Made by a program: the position numbers and the translations under genes
Assembly (NCBI GenBank): GCA_027422505.1
Contig: JAPQWV010000018.1
Span: forward strand, 12,976,001-13,040,000
Reading direction: 5' to 3'
DNA: 64,000 bases
Origin: Craterostigma plantagineum
Lineage: Eukaryota > Streptophyta > Magnoliopsida > Lamiales > Linderniaceae
The notes under the pieces: generated by a model
Database searches by the model: none
Told to the model about the DNA's origin: nothing
The model's input: only the letters and a program-made list of their open reading frames with translations
Shown here: piece after piece, positions 10,655 to 21,591 of the stretch
Layout of the letters: every line of letters begins with the position of its first letter
Numbering within the stretch: position 1 is the first letter of the stretch

Positions 10655-10828
10655 GTATTATTACTTTTTCCTTTTTTTTTCTTGGAGGCTTCATCGATTT
10701 CATGTACATGATTTATACGCAGGGGCGGAGCTAGGAAACTATACGATATCGACATAAAATTTAAAATAAAGCAGTAATGAAATAATAATATAAAACTTAA
10801 TCTCACAAATTGCCATGTTATATGCGGG

Positions 10829-10833
10829 TCCTC
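10829..10833. repeat. Target duplication of Copia-1, left
   Basis: TCCTC directly precedes the left LTR and is repeated at 16591-16595 directly after the right LTR. Confidence 0.85.
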
Positions 10834-11523
10834 TATAAAGATTGTAAAGAAAAGGAGAATTGATTTAACGTGGTTCGGATACGATTGATCCTACGTCAAC
10901 GGAGCAAAATCCCTTCTATTGATTGCTCGACACAATTACAGAACAATTCACCACACACGCAGTTTACAGTGATGAAGAACACACACTAAAATGTGAAGAA
11001 TGTGTAACAGATCAAAAATGATCGAACTGAACTGAAAAATTGGCGGGCTGCTTCTGCTTATATAACTCAATGCTTTAGTCAAGTGAAATCGCAACTAGAA
11101 TCAGCGTTTCTATAAGTGTGTTGCTTATTTAAGACTCCCGCGTCAGTTGAACATATGCTTCACGGCCTTGTACTGGTTCTTTCACGGCCGTGATCCACAA
11201 CTGGGAAGCCAAGCTCGTTTCTGTCGTTCTTCACGGTGTAGTGCAGCCTCTTCACGGCCGGGACCAAGTGCCTGCTCGATTCTGTCACGCGTCACGGCTT
11301 AGTGCCAGAATCTTCACGGCCGTGACCGAGCGCAAGCTTGGTTCTGTCGTGCGTCACGCATTCGTGCCAAGTTTCTTCACGGCCGTGACCGCTACCTCTG
11401 TTATTTAACAACCGAGCGCAAGCTTGGTTCTGTCGTGCGTCACACCTTCGTGCCAAGTTTCTTCACGGCCGTGACCGCTACCTCTGTTATTTAACAAACG
11501 ACCATAGGCTACTCTTTTCAACA
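10834..11523 (-). repeat. Copia-1 3' LTR (690 bp)
   Basis: Paired with 15986-16590. It is 85 bases longer because an 86-bp unit starting GAGCGCAAGCTTGG at 11328 is repeated from 11414. It carries repeated CACGGCCGTG palindromes and, at 10868-10902, the shared LTR hairpin. On the minus strand it starts TGTTGAAAAG and ends CTTTATA. Confidence 0.93.
10868..10902 (-). ncRNA. Shared LTR hairpin, copy A
   Basis: Sense (minus) order: CCGTTG, ACGTA, stem GGAT, loop of 7, stem ATCC, GAA, CCACG. It lies 34-68 bases from the LTR 3' end. One outer pair is lost relative to the other LTR of the same element. Confidence 0.5.
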
Positions 11524-12014
11524 TCCCCCCCGCAAGATGGACGGCAGGGATCAATGATGGACATCTTGAGCATGAGGTGCTGGAGCTGTGGCCCTGTAAG
11601 AGCCTTCGTGAAGACGTCTGCCAATTGAAATTCTGTCCTAACAGGAAGCAGTTTGAGCGAGCCCTTCAAAACGTGATCCCGTATAAAGTGACAATCGATC
11701 TCGATATGTTTGGAACGTTCGTGGAACTTTGGGTTGGAAGCTAGCCTCAGAGCAGAAAGGTTGTCACAATATACCACTGGCGTCTGGGAAATGCCCAAAT
11801 TCAGCTCTTCTAAGAGGTGTTTAATCCACAGAATCTCAGCAACTACAGCAGCAAGTGCCCGGTACTCTGCTTCGGTGGAAGATCTCGAAACAGTTGCTTG
11901 TTTCTTTACTTTCCAAGTGATCAATGAAGGACCTAAGAAAGTGCAATATCCTGTGACTGATTTGCGTGTGTCTCGGCAAGCCGCCCAATCAGCATCTGAA
12001 AAAGCCTTAAGTCA
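11487..12014 (-). pseudogene. Copia-1 RNase H domain
   Basis: This is in the same frame as the upstream pol frame but cut off by a TGA at 12012-12014. After it come FSDADWAACRDTRKS, STEAEYRAL with the catalytic Glu, CDN with the catalytic Asp, and KHIEIDCHFIRDHV, then the TKALTGPQL end common to copia polyproteins. The frame runs on into the LTR to a stop at 11487. The domain itself is whole apart from the nonsense codon. Confidence 0.85.
11524..11533 (-). promoter_or_regulatory. Copia-1 polypurine tract
   Basis: The minus strand reads GCGGGGGGGA directly before the 3' LTR start TGTTGAA. This is the plus-strand DNA primer site of the element. Confidence 0.8.
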
Positions 12015-14456
12015 GAAATCCTGAATTGAAGACATCAGCAACCCCTGACCTGGGGAACCCTTGAGGTACCGCAGTAGGTGATGGGCAGCCATTAAATGTG
12101 TTGTCCGAGGTGCTGACATGAACTGACTTAGTTTATGTACATCATAAGATATGTCTGGCCGGGTAAAAGTCAAGTACAACAAGCGGCCCACCAGTCTTCT
12201 GTACTGGAAAGGTTCTGTAAGCAAGTTACCATCTGCTGCTGTAAGTTGCTGACTAGGATTCATGGGTGTAGTTAAGGGTTTGGCATTTATGTAGCCTGTG
12301 TCTTCTAACAACTGAAGCGTGTATTGTCGTTGCGAGAGATATATCCCAGTGTCATTTCTTGCAACTTCAATACCAAGGAAGAATTTCAGATCCCCTAAGT
12401 CTTTTACCTTGAAGCAGTTCTGCAGAAATGCTTTTGCAAGCTGTATTTGTTCCATTGAAGGCCCAGCTAGAATAATATCGTCCACATATACTAACAACAC
12501 CACCATCTGATCACCCTTTCCTCTCAAGAACAGAGTATGATCAGATTGTGTTTGCTGAAATCCATAGTTTTTAACAGCATCAGTGAATCGCTTGTTCCAT
12601 TGTCTGGAAGCCTGCTTGAGCCCATAAATCGATCTATGCAGCTTACACACCAGTTTACCAGCCTTATTGTTCTGATATCTGGTGGAAAAACCATGTGGGA
12701 GGTCCATATAAACCTCTTCTGTAAGCTCTCCATTGAGGAAAGCATTATTCATATCTAATTGGATAAGATTCCATTTCAACTTAGCTGCTAGAGAGAGAAC
12801 TACCTTTATGGTGTTAGGCTTTGCTACTGGTGCAAAAGTATCAATGTAATCAACACCTTCTCTCTGATCATATCCTTTAGCTACCAATCTTGCTTTATGT
12901 TTCTCCACTTTGCCATCTGCATTAAGCTTTAGTTTATAGACCCATCGATTTCCAATGGCCTTCTTTCCCTCAGGTAAAGGAAGTATGGTCCAGGTGGAGT
13001 TGTCTTCAAGGGCCTGCAACTCATCATTCATTGCCCGAACCCAATTTTCTAACTTGGAGGCCTGCAAGAAACTCCTAGGCTCCTTTGCCAGACTGACTGC
13101 ACTGATGAATGCTTGATGATTATCAGAGAAGTTTTTGTAGGAAAGTACCTCTGACATTGGATAGAGAACTTTCCTCTCCCTCAGATAATTACACTGAAAG
13201 TCTTCTAAGTACCGTGGCCTCTTTGGTTGCCTTGCAGATCTTCTAGGTGCCTCAGTGTGATGAGGTGGTTCTTGTGTTTCTCCCGCAAATGAATCCTCAG
13301 AAACGTCTCCAGTTTCTTGGCTTGAACCTGAAATAGCTTCTTGAGGAAAATCTATTCCTGCCCCTGGCTGAACACTGTCATGAGAATTTTCCTGAGGAAA
13401 CAAGGATTGTTCTTTCCTCACAGAAAGTGGTGACTGCCCAGATTGTTCACACCAATCACTCAAGTGATAAGGCCGAGGCATCACATTGTTGGGGAAGGGA
13501 TCCACAAATTCTTGACTGGTACCTTGCTCCCTTTTGAAGGGGAACTCTTCCTCAAAGAACTTAACATCCCTAGAGACTATGACTTCCCTTGTGGCCAAGT
13601 CAAGGACCTTGTATCCTTTAACCCCATTCGGATATCCAATGAAAACACACTCCTTGGCTCGAGGATCGAACTTCCTCCTACCTGCACTAAGAGTGGAACA
13701 GAAACACAAACACCCAAAAACTCGAAGCATATCATAGTTAACTGGTTTTTGGAACAGCATTTGATATGGACACTTATTGCCTAAGGAAAGTGAAGGAGTT
13801 CTATTGATAAGATAAGCTGCAGCTAATACACACTCAGACCAGTAATCCAGAGGTATTCCTGACTGAAAATACAGACTTCTTGCAACATTTAACAGGTGTT
13901 GGTGCTTCCTTTCCACCACTGAATTCTGTGGTGGTGTTTGTACACAAGAACGCTGATGTATAATTCCTTTAGTATTGTACAAATTAGACAGGTTAAACTC
14001 CCTAGCATTGTCTGTCCTTATGGTCTTTATTCGACAGCCAAACTGAGTTTCAACTAAGGCAATAAAGAAAGGTATTACAGATGCTACATCAGATTTCTGT
14101 TTTATCATAAAAATCCAAGTGTATCTTGAGTAATCATTTACAATGGTTACAAAATATTGATGATTCAAATAGGAAGGTACATGAAAAGGACCCCAGACAT
14201 CACAATGAACTAGATCAAACATGGAACAAGCTGTTTTCCTATTATCCGGGAATGGATTCTTTCTTTGTTTGGCTATTGGACAGATTTTACAATAAGTGTC
14301 ATATGGTTTTGAAGAAGGTCTCAAAACATTCAAGACTTTATTTGAAGGATGTCCTAACCTCCTATGCAACAAATCACTAGACAAATTATTCAACATATTC
14401 AGAATCACGAGCAGTCTGATACATGAACAGCCCTGATATCTGATCACCCTTGCCAA
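12012..14456 (-). pseudogene. Copia-1 pol: integrase and reverse transcriptase
   Basis: A long frame of 814 residues. The integrase zinc part HRRLGHPS...CKIC is followed by the catalytic core with HCDVWGP, TDNAREF and the ERKH glutamate. After a Ser/Pro-rich linker comes the copia reverse transcriptase (WVYKLK, ARLVAKGY, LDMNNAFLNG, active site YVDD near residue 657, then SIYGLKQA before it). It is broken from the protease part by a frameshift near 14400 and from RNase H by TGA at 12012. Both core domains look complete. Confidence 0.92.
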
Positions 14457-15225
14457 TCACTCGATCCAAATGATCCTGCATTATGAAACCTTTTGTACCA
14501 AAGACAAACTTGCAAGCATTGTTATTGGCCAGGCAACTGACAGAGATCAAGTTAAAATGAAATTGCGGGACATATAAAACCTCAGTCAATTTAATGAACT
14601 CATTCAATTTATGTGTCCCAGCTTTGTTTACTCTAATAATTGTGAGGCAGGACAACATTGGTACCCTCTATCTCATGCAATTCACTCAACAAGTTAACAT
14701 TGCCACACACATGCCTTGTTGCACCTGAGTCAATCAACCAACACTCCAAATCAGGCAGATTAGGCAGATTAAATGACAGACATGTACCTGCTGCTTTTTC
14801 ACCTGACTGGGACAATTCGGTGTTGTTTAAAGGCTGATTTCCACCTTGCTGGTTGGGAAGTGTCTTCAGGTTTTCTAGCTGGAAAGGATTTAATTGCAGG
14901 TGCACCATTGTATCAGCTCCAATTACAGATGATGAGACTGTCTGATGACTGAACTGTGTTCCTCTTGGCTGTGTTTCCACTGAGACTTGATTGACTCGTG
15001 GTGCCTTAACCTCATTCCTTGTCTGAAACCTGGAGGATAACCATGCCATTGATAGCATGTCTCCACTGTATGCCCCTTCTTGTTACAGTGTGTACACACT
15101 GCCTTGCCAGAATCCTTCCTCCCTGTACTGATGAATCTCTTTCCTGTTCCTTGATCCCCTCTTGCTGCAAGTAAAGCCATCCCACCAGTGTGTTCATCTG
15201 TTACTCGAGCCTGCCCGGGAATCAT
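14386..15225 (-). pseudogene. Copia-1 gag zinc knuckle, protease and GAG-pre-integrase
   Basis: Three overlapping frames. The first (14923-15225) has a CCHC zinc knuckle, CTHCNKKGHTVETC. The second (14633-15058) has the aspartic protease motif in LIDSGATRHVCGN. The third (14386-14658) has VLYVPQFHFNLISVSCL, the usual segment before the integrase. Frameshifts separate all three. The original product was one polyprotein. Confidence 0.85.
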
Positions 15226-15950
15226 AGTCCTCTATTTTTCTTGTACGAGCAGTGAAAACACCTTGTTGATGGATGGCAAGGGATCCATTAACAAGATTTG
15301 ACCCCTTATCTGAGCATAAGACTCGTTAAGACCCATCAAGAATGTCATGACATACTCCTCATTCTGAAATGACGTCAGCTCGTTCATGCCCCCGCATGTG
15401 CATTGGCAAACAGGCTTGTAATTTACCAATTCATCCCACAATGTCTTTAGCTTTGTGAAATAGGTGGCAATACTGTGAGAACCCTGTGCCAAATTGATCA
15501 AATCTCTTCTGATCTGAAAGATTCTAGGCTTGTTGGTCTGCCCGAACCTTTCTTGAAGGTCTATCCATACATCTCGAGCTGTAGAACTATAAAGAATACT
15601 GGCTGAGATCTCTTTTGATACGGAGTTTAGAATCCAGGAAATAACAACATTGTTTTCCAAGCACTGATTGTCGCCTGATCTGCTGTCGATGGCAAAACAA
15701 TCTCGCCATTGATAAAGCCCTCTTTATTCCTACCAGTCAAAGCAATCAACATAGCCCTACTCCATGTGGCATAGTTGTCTCCGACCAATAGCTCATGTAC
15801 CAGAATTTGCCCAGACGTATCACCGGCATTCAAGAAATAAGGGTTGCTCAAGAATGATGGAACATCAGAACTGTCTGCTGCTACAGATGAATCCTGCGAC
15901 GGCGGCACAGTGTTTGAATTCGTTTCTTCTGCCATTAATCGCTCGATCAA
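15226..15950 (-). pseudogene. Copia-1 gag
   Basis: Starts at ATG 15950 or, more likely, at the MAEETN start at 15935, 36 bases from the primer site. It has the retro-gag segment HELLVGDNYATWSRAM, then after a frameshift near 15640 DVWIDLQERFGQ and FLMGLNESYAQIRGQIL. It ends in an in-frame TAG at about 15232. This gag type (copia retro-gag-3/UBN2 class) is shared with Copia-7. Confidence 0.88.
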
Positions 15951-15970
15951 ACGAAATTTTCAATCGCAGT

Positions 15971-15985
15971 GTTGCGCTGATACCA
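15971..15985 (-). promoter_or_regulatory. Copia-1 primer binding site
   Basis: The minus strand reads TGGTATCAGCGCAAC directly after the 5' LTR. It matches the initiator tRNA-Met 3' end used by most plant copia elements. Confidence 0.85.
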
Positions 15986-16590
15986 TATAAAGATTGTAAA
16001 GAAAAGGAGAATCGATTTAACGTGGTTCGGATACGATTGATCTTACGTCCACGGAGCAAAATCCCTTCTATTGATTGCTCGGCACAATTACAGAACAATT
16101 CACCACACACGCAGTTTACAGTGATGAAGAACACACACTAAAATGTGAAGAATGTGTAACAGATCAAAAATGATCGAACTGAACTGAAAAATTGGCGGGC
16201 TGCTTCTGCTTATATAACTCAATGCTTTAGTCAAGTGAAATCGCAACTAGAATCAGCATTTCTATAAGTGTGTTGCTTATTTAAGACTCCCGCGTCAGTT
16301 GAACATATGCTTCACGGCCTTGTACTGGTTATTTCACGGCCGTGTTCCACAACTGGGAAGCCAAGCTCGTTTCTGTCGTTCTTCACAGCGTAGTGCAAGC
16401 CTCTTCACGGCCGTGACCAAGTGCCTGCTCGATTCTGTCGCGCGTCACGGCTTAGTGCCAGAATCTTCACGGCCGTGACCGAGCGCAAGCTTGGTTCTGT
16501 CGTGCGTCACGCCTTCGTGCCAAGTTTCTTCACGGCCGTGACCGCTACCTCTGTTATTTAACAAACGACCATAAGCTGCTCTTTTCAACA
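15986..16590 (-). repeat. Copia-1 5' LTR (605 bp)
   Basis: Pairs with 10834-11523. On the plus strand it runs from TATAAAG to TTTTCAACA, with target duplication TCCTC just outside at 16591-16595. It contains several TTCACGGCCGTGA palindromes spaced at about 80 bases. Confidence 0.93.
16020..16054 (-). ncRNA. Shared LTR hairpin, copy B
   Basis: Sense (minus): CCGTGG, ACGTA, stem GAT/ATC with the first GC pair lost to a C-to-T change, then GAA, CCACG. The outer stem CGTGG/CCACG is complete. It would lie just upstream of the primer site in the genomic RNA. Confidence 0.5.
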
Positions 16591-16929
16591 TCCTCTTATT
16601 TCCATTGTGGATATATGATGATGAAGATGAGAAAAGATAAAAATATATTACTATTGTTTTTTGCGACTGCTTCGGTTCGGTTCTATGATTCGGCTACTGA
16701 ATATGAAATTTGATGAAAAGTGTTGAAACAATAGGGGGTTTTAGCTTGGACCCTATTCTCAAATAGTCCCTAGTTGGAAATTTGATCTAAAAAGTAATTA
16801 AATTTAAATTACAGGCACGATTTGTTTATTTTTTCTTTACCGTCGTCTAAAAGGAGGCTCCACACTTCCCTATACACCTACGTAGAATAATACATATTTG
16901 ATTACATCACTATACATATTTATATGCAG

Positions 16930-17186
16930 GCGGACATACCAACTCTGATACGTTCAAGACCGAAGTAAACGAAGAAGAAAAATCAGTAACGTTCAACGCC
17001 ATCGAAGGAGAGCTATCGCGAATGTTCAAATGCTACGCTGCAAAGTTTAGCTTCAACGAGAGAGGATTTGCTAAGATATCTATTGAATTCGAGAAAGCTG
17101 ATGAATCATCTCCTAATATAGAAGAGTTTGCTAAACTAGAGGCAAACTGTATCAAGCACATTGATGCTTACCTTCTCAAAAAATGA
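16930..17186 (+). CDS. MLP-like (Bet v 1 fold) gene, exon 2
   Basis: The acceptor TATGCAG ends at 16929. Joined in phase 1 to exon 1 it restores ...YEFG-GHTNSDTFKTEVNEEE. The exon then reads KSVTFNAIEGEL, the hallmark MLP strand pair, a diverged FNERGFAKISIEFEKADE and a final amphipathic helix with KLEANCIKHIDAYLLKK. It stops with TGA at 17184. Length and order match the C-terminal two thirds of MLP proteins (normally about 150 residues). This exon has no defects, in contrast with exon 1. Confidence 0.82.
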
Positions 17187-17697
17187 TTTCATGGAAGTCC
17201 TCGCTTGCTAATGGTTATCATGGTTGAAATAAATAATGAGAATGTATTGAGTAAACGGTTGGAATAAAGTCCAAGTGTTTGAGCTCTGGACCTTATATTT
17301 ATGTATATATACTTGGTGTATGGAAATTGAAAGAATGTATCTTTCTTCTTGTGCTATTATTGTTGATGGATTTCTATTTATCTGCATCTACATGATTTCT
17401 CTCATAAACTTCTGACTTCTCTGTACTATCGAGGATTAATATTCCTTTCCATCAACGATTCCCAAACTGAATATTTTTGCCATTGTTTTGATATATAAGG
17501 CTTTAAATTTGTTTGAATTCCATTTCAAATATTCAAAGATTTTAAATAGATCAAGAAAATCTTTAAGAGCATCGTATGTGAGATTGAATTGTGTTTGATA
17601 TGGGGCAATCCCAATCAAAAGAATTTATATGTGGTTCGGGAAAATTTGTATAGCCGGTAAATAAGATATCTCAAAGTTTCGGGGCGTGCGTAAGGTA
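17187..17697. other. MLP-like 3' flank
   Basis: AT-rich, with no gene seen. It probably includes the 3' untranslated region and polyadenylation site of the MLP-like gene. Confidence 0.4.
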
Positions 17698-17734
17698 CTT
17701 ATTGGTGAGGGAACTGAAAGGGACGTATTTGGGA

Positions 17735-17892
17735 TCTTAGGACTTGTTTAGGACGTGTTTGGGACGTTGGGTCATGTTTGGGGATATGTCTGGGACGTGT
17801 AGGGACACGTCGGGACGTGTTGGGACGTATAGGGACATGTAGGGATGTCTGGGGACGTGTTGGGATGTATTGGAACGTGAAAGGGACGTAAC
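17735..17892. repeat. GGGACGTGT minisatellite
   Basis: About 14 imperfect copies of a 9-12 bp unit close to GGGACGTGTT. A proline-rich open frame on the other strand is only its translation. Confidence 0.8.
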
Positions 17893-17910
17893 AAAAAGGA
17901 CACAAGATGT

Positions 17911-17946
17911 ACGTGGTTCGGATCTTTGCAGATCCTACGTCCACGG
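17911..17946 (-). ncRNA. Shared LTR hairpin, copy C (perfect 6-bp inner stem)
   Basis: Sense (minus): CCGTGG, ACGTA, stem GGATCT, loop GCAA, stem AGATCC, GAA, CCACG. The inner stem has six perfect pairs closed by a GNRA-type loop, and the outer stem CGTGG/CCACG is complete. This is the best-formed copy in the window. Confidence 0.6.
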
Positions 17947-18755
17947 ACGCTCTAAAACCTCTTTCACTATACTTTGAATGATTTACACACTCAAACAACT
18001 CACTCTCTCACATTTATCTCAAGAAAACATAAGAAAATAGCTAATGGGACGTTAAAGATGTTGTGTTTAACGTAGAAAGAGAATTTTCTAAATGTTAAGA
18101 AGTGTTAGAATGAGAGTCGTCTCGTGAAAATGGTGAAGTCCCCTTTATATAGGAGGCTCTTGGATATTGCCTGGAGGTACGTCCATAGCTCCTGGATATT
18201 GCCTAGATTCCTGCTGATATGACCTCATGGGACACTGTGATGCTACAGAATGGTAGGACGTCTGTCACAGTCATTCCTGCAGCAGTTACAGCTTCTGTGC
18301 TGTCAGGGATGTCAGGCGGCTGGAGATGGGACTTGGCTCTGCACTGTCAGGTACAACAGGTGGATGGGACAGGTTCTGTCAGAACGCTTTTCAGTGGTGT
18401 CAGACGTCCTTTCAGACTTCTGACCGTTTGGTGAAGCTTGCTCACGACGCTTCCTCGGGACGACAGGACATGGTTAGCGCAATAGGTCCCAAAATAGTTC
18501 CCTAGTATGGGCGTTAGGTCCCTAAAGTCTTTTGGAGGTCCCTAGAACCCTTATTTCCTGTTGTTAGCTCCCTAAAGTGTGTTGAAGGTCCCTAAAACCC
18601 GTCTGAGGTCCCTAAAAGTCTCCCTTCATAATCAAACTTTGTATTTTTCAAGGAAGCTCATATTTTTTACTAAGTCTCTTAATAGCTAATTATTTCCTTA
18701 ATTTAGTTATTTTTAGCCTGCCTAATTTATGTCCGTATCAACCACTCCCCTACTC

Positions 18756-20600
18756 TAATTTGTCTTTGGGAACAAAAGAGGAACTAGAGTAAAATTTGTA
18801 AGGCAGGCTATAATTAAAGTAAATAATTGCAAGGTAGGTCTTACCAGGAATCACCCAAAATCCTTACTCTGTTTCTGGGAAGATGCGTTTTATGAGCGGG
18901 AATAGTTCCCAAGTTCCTTAGCGCAGCACCCTCTGTAGCTCCCTTGCTCCTTTATGTCCTGGTGGCTAGGGACGTTCACGAGGAGATTCCTCCTTCTGAA
19001 GGGACGGAGGATGTTCCCGGCGGTTCCTTTCTCTGTTAGGGAGCTCAAGAAGTTCCTATTACGGCCCATGTCCCTGGTGTTAGAAGAAAAATAACTTCAC
19101 GCAAAGGGTCAGAAGGAAAAGCAAAAAAGAAGTTATGTCCTTCCTCCACTGAGGCGTAGGTGTTGAGCCTCTTATGGGACCTATAGGGATTTCAACGGGT
19201 GAGCTCCCTGCTTCTACCGACCATCTAAACAGACATGAACAGATGAGCCTGCTAAGTGTTTGGGTGCTCCTAGATGATCAGATGGCCATCTCTCTGAGGT
19301 TTCTTCTTAGGTGGTGGAACGTAGCTTTTGGACTGTCTGCAAAGTCTTCGAGTCAGGACCTGAAGATAACTAGCCAAACAGAGTTAGTGGAGCAGCACGA
19401 TGTAGAAAGGCGGAGCTCTATGGAGAAAGAAGAACGAAAAGGTAACTCTCGTGAGATAGCACGAGGAGGGTCCCTGGAGATTCTTCTCTAAGGAGAATGA
19501 AGAGTGGGATGCCGATTCCACGGGCATGATGGAGGTGCATGTGGCTGCCTAGTTGGTGGCTACGAAGGCTGAAGATATTCGCCTTTGCCAGCACCATCTC
19601 CTGTCCCCAGCGGCATTCTTATAGGACCTGACTGAAGACTGGCGCAGGCCTATTTGAAGGACTCTCTTTCCCTCTGAGGAATCTTGGTCCTCTGATGCGA
19701 CACTTCCTCGTGGGCAGCTTCAGTGCTGGGTCCTCGAGAATTGATGTCGTGTATGCTCTTCGGGATCTTCCTTTTCCTAGGCGCTTCCAAAGAGATCTGC
19801 AGGCCTCCGATGACCTTCATTTTTCGCTCCCTGCCACAGAGAAGCATACAGAGGTCCTGGCCCGCTGCTGGTGTTTCCATCATCTCCCACTCCTGCAATG
19901 CTTTAGGGAGCTTAACTCCCCTATGTTGGAGCCTGTTTTTCCTTAGGCTTTGTTGTCGCTGTTGCGTACGTCGTTTAAATAGCCGAGGAATTCCTGTCGA
20001 TTTGTGTCACGGGTGCACAGTATTCTAGGCCATGCTTATCCCCTTTTCAGTGCGTCGGAACTTTATGTCTTGTCCGGTGACAGAGATTCGTTGATGACAT
20101 GACTATTCACCTTCTCAAATAACTTGCAAGTTTCAAGGCCAGCTGTACCAGACCCAATAATATGTGCATTGATGAGGCTCAGTTATCGACGAGGCTCGGT
20201 CTTTATCCGCCCAGTAAGAATCATGTGTTTATCCATCGGTCGGTTAAGGATAGTTCCGGTTTCGGAAGGGCTTAAAGGTAAGTCAGACACTTAGACAAAG
20301 AGTAGATTTTGCTTTGAGACACGGTCTGGTGTAGTTGTTCGTAGTTCAACGATTTGTCGTTCCCATATCCAGTCTCTCCTTCTTGATTGTACTGTCTTCG
20401 ATTATTTTCACCGGTTTGACAGCCTTGGTACTTCCGCTCTATTGTCTCTTAAAGTTGCAACTTTCGTCTTATTTCTGAGTTTTGGTCTTCTAGACACTTG
20501 CTTGTTGATCCATGTTTGTTGACTTCCTGACTGATTTTGCTTCTATAGGATCTGAAACTACATTCAGTCATTTAGTCTGCTGAGAAACAATCTCCATGTA
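18756..20600. mobile_element. Internal remains of gypsy-like non-autonomous element
   Basis: Next to the LTR and polypurine tract lies about 1.8 kb with no recognisable gag or pol. Frames at 19174-19491 (plus) and 19650-20028 show no known motif. It probably belongs to a large non-coding LTR element like that at 52-61 kb. The right limit is not defined. Confidence 0.35.
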
Positions 20601-21591
20601 GAGCCTCCTTATGCCATTTATCTGGAACTGTGGTTATTTCCTAAGCCGACTGCCCTTTATGTACTTGAGTTCCAAAAGCTGGATGAGTCTTCCACACATT
20701 CCCAGTGTTGCACCTTTTGTCTCCTTTGGTATGAACTGCCGGTTTTGAAGAAGGCTTCCGAACTTAGTTGATCTCAAGACTGATTCAGTTTCTTCTAGTG
20801 AATTCCCCCTTAGTGTGTATTTCCAACAGTTGTTCCGACCAGTCGCCAGACTGATTGCCTTTGTTGCATCGATCATCCCTTGAAAGCTGTTTGGTTTTCT
20901 GAGAATACTTCTTCCTTCCACTTGAAGCGTTCCCCCTCAGTTGACTCCTGTTGATGTGAGCTACTTGTGATACACTGCTCCGGTTTCTTCTAGATAGATA
21001 GTGTGCTTTGAAACCGGTTGATTTCTTCATTGCTTGATTTTTCAAGTTCGGAACTTCTTTTCTGGCGTCTTGACTGATTGCCGTTGCTTTGATATTTTGA
21101 TCATCTGTTTTGCTCTTGTCAGTCATCCGATTCTCTTTCTTTGCTGCACTATTACCTAAAGTTACCTGTTAGTAGGTGACTCACAGCACATGCCATGGTC
21201 CTCAAAATATAATTTTAGTGTGAAGTTTAGAAGGACAATTTTTATCCACTTTCCCTTTATGCATATTAGTGATGAAGGTGGACCATTAACGAGATTGTTT
21301 CCAATTAATTATAGGAAGATTTAGGGTCTTGGATGATTTATTTCTTATTTTATGGATTCACCGGTAACCAATCGTGTTGAACTGTAAGCCCTTGCTTATA
21401 CCAGTACAGATTGTCGATCTTGTTGGTTCCTCATCCGTTAGTATGGTTATATCGAAGTCTTAATAAGACGGTCTAGTTATCTTTATATTTTACATTGATA
21501 CCTATCTCAAGGATAAATGTTAACTTGGCGCATGGTTCGATCTCAGCGAGAGTCCTTTTCTCCCCGGGCATGTGCTGACAACATCTGCTGT
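20601..21591 (-). pseudogene. Probable Copia-2 internal remains, unrecognised frames
   Basis: Minus-strand frames at 20785-21126 and 20634-20921 are Lys/Ser/Asn-rich. They resemble the low-complexity linkers of copia polyproteins but have no diagnostic motif. 21130-21590 holds nothing recognisable. I assign this to Copia-2 only because it follows its gag. Confidence 0.3.

Larger units (their letters stand above)
10834..16590 (-). mobile_element. Copia-1, complete Ty1/copia retrotransposon (RE1/Retrofit-type)
   Basis: This 5.76-kb minus-strand element has two LTRs, a perfect 5-bp target duplication (TCCTC), a tRNA-Met-type primer site, gag, protease, integrase, reverse transcriptase, RNase H and a polypurine tract in the usual copia order. 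It sits in the intron of the MLP-like gene, whose sequence resumes on both sides. Several frameshifts and nonsense codons make it inactive now. The LTRs differ at about a dozen sites by eye over about 600 bp, so the insertion is fairly recent. LTR ends are 5'-TG...TA-3' rather than TG...CA. Confidence 0.95.
17698..18740 (-). repeat. LTR of a gypsy-like non-autonomous element (lower limit uncertain)
   Basis: On the minus strand the LTR begins TGATACGGAC at 18740, straight after a polypurine tract (GAGTAGGGGAGTGG, 18742-18755). It holds about six AGGTCCCTAAA-like repeats (18490-18630), a TATATAGG box near 18146, the shared hairpin (17911-17946) and a GGGACGTGT minisatellite. The start TGAT and the tract match those of the element at 52.06 kb. 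No partner LTR is identified. Confidence 0.55.

Noticed and set aside
15971..15985. tRNA gene at the TGGTATCAG sites
   Set aside because: Only about 12-15 bases match the tRNA 3' end and no cloverleaf follows; these are primer binding sites.
19174..20028. Frames of 80-105 residues in the gypsy-like remains at 19-20 kb
   Set aside because: Overlapping frames on both strands without motifs; kept only as unrecognised element interior.
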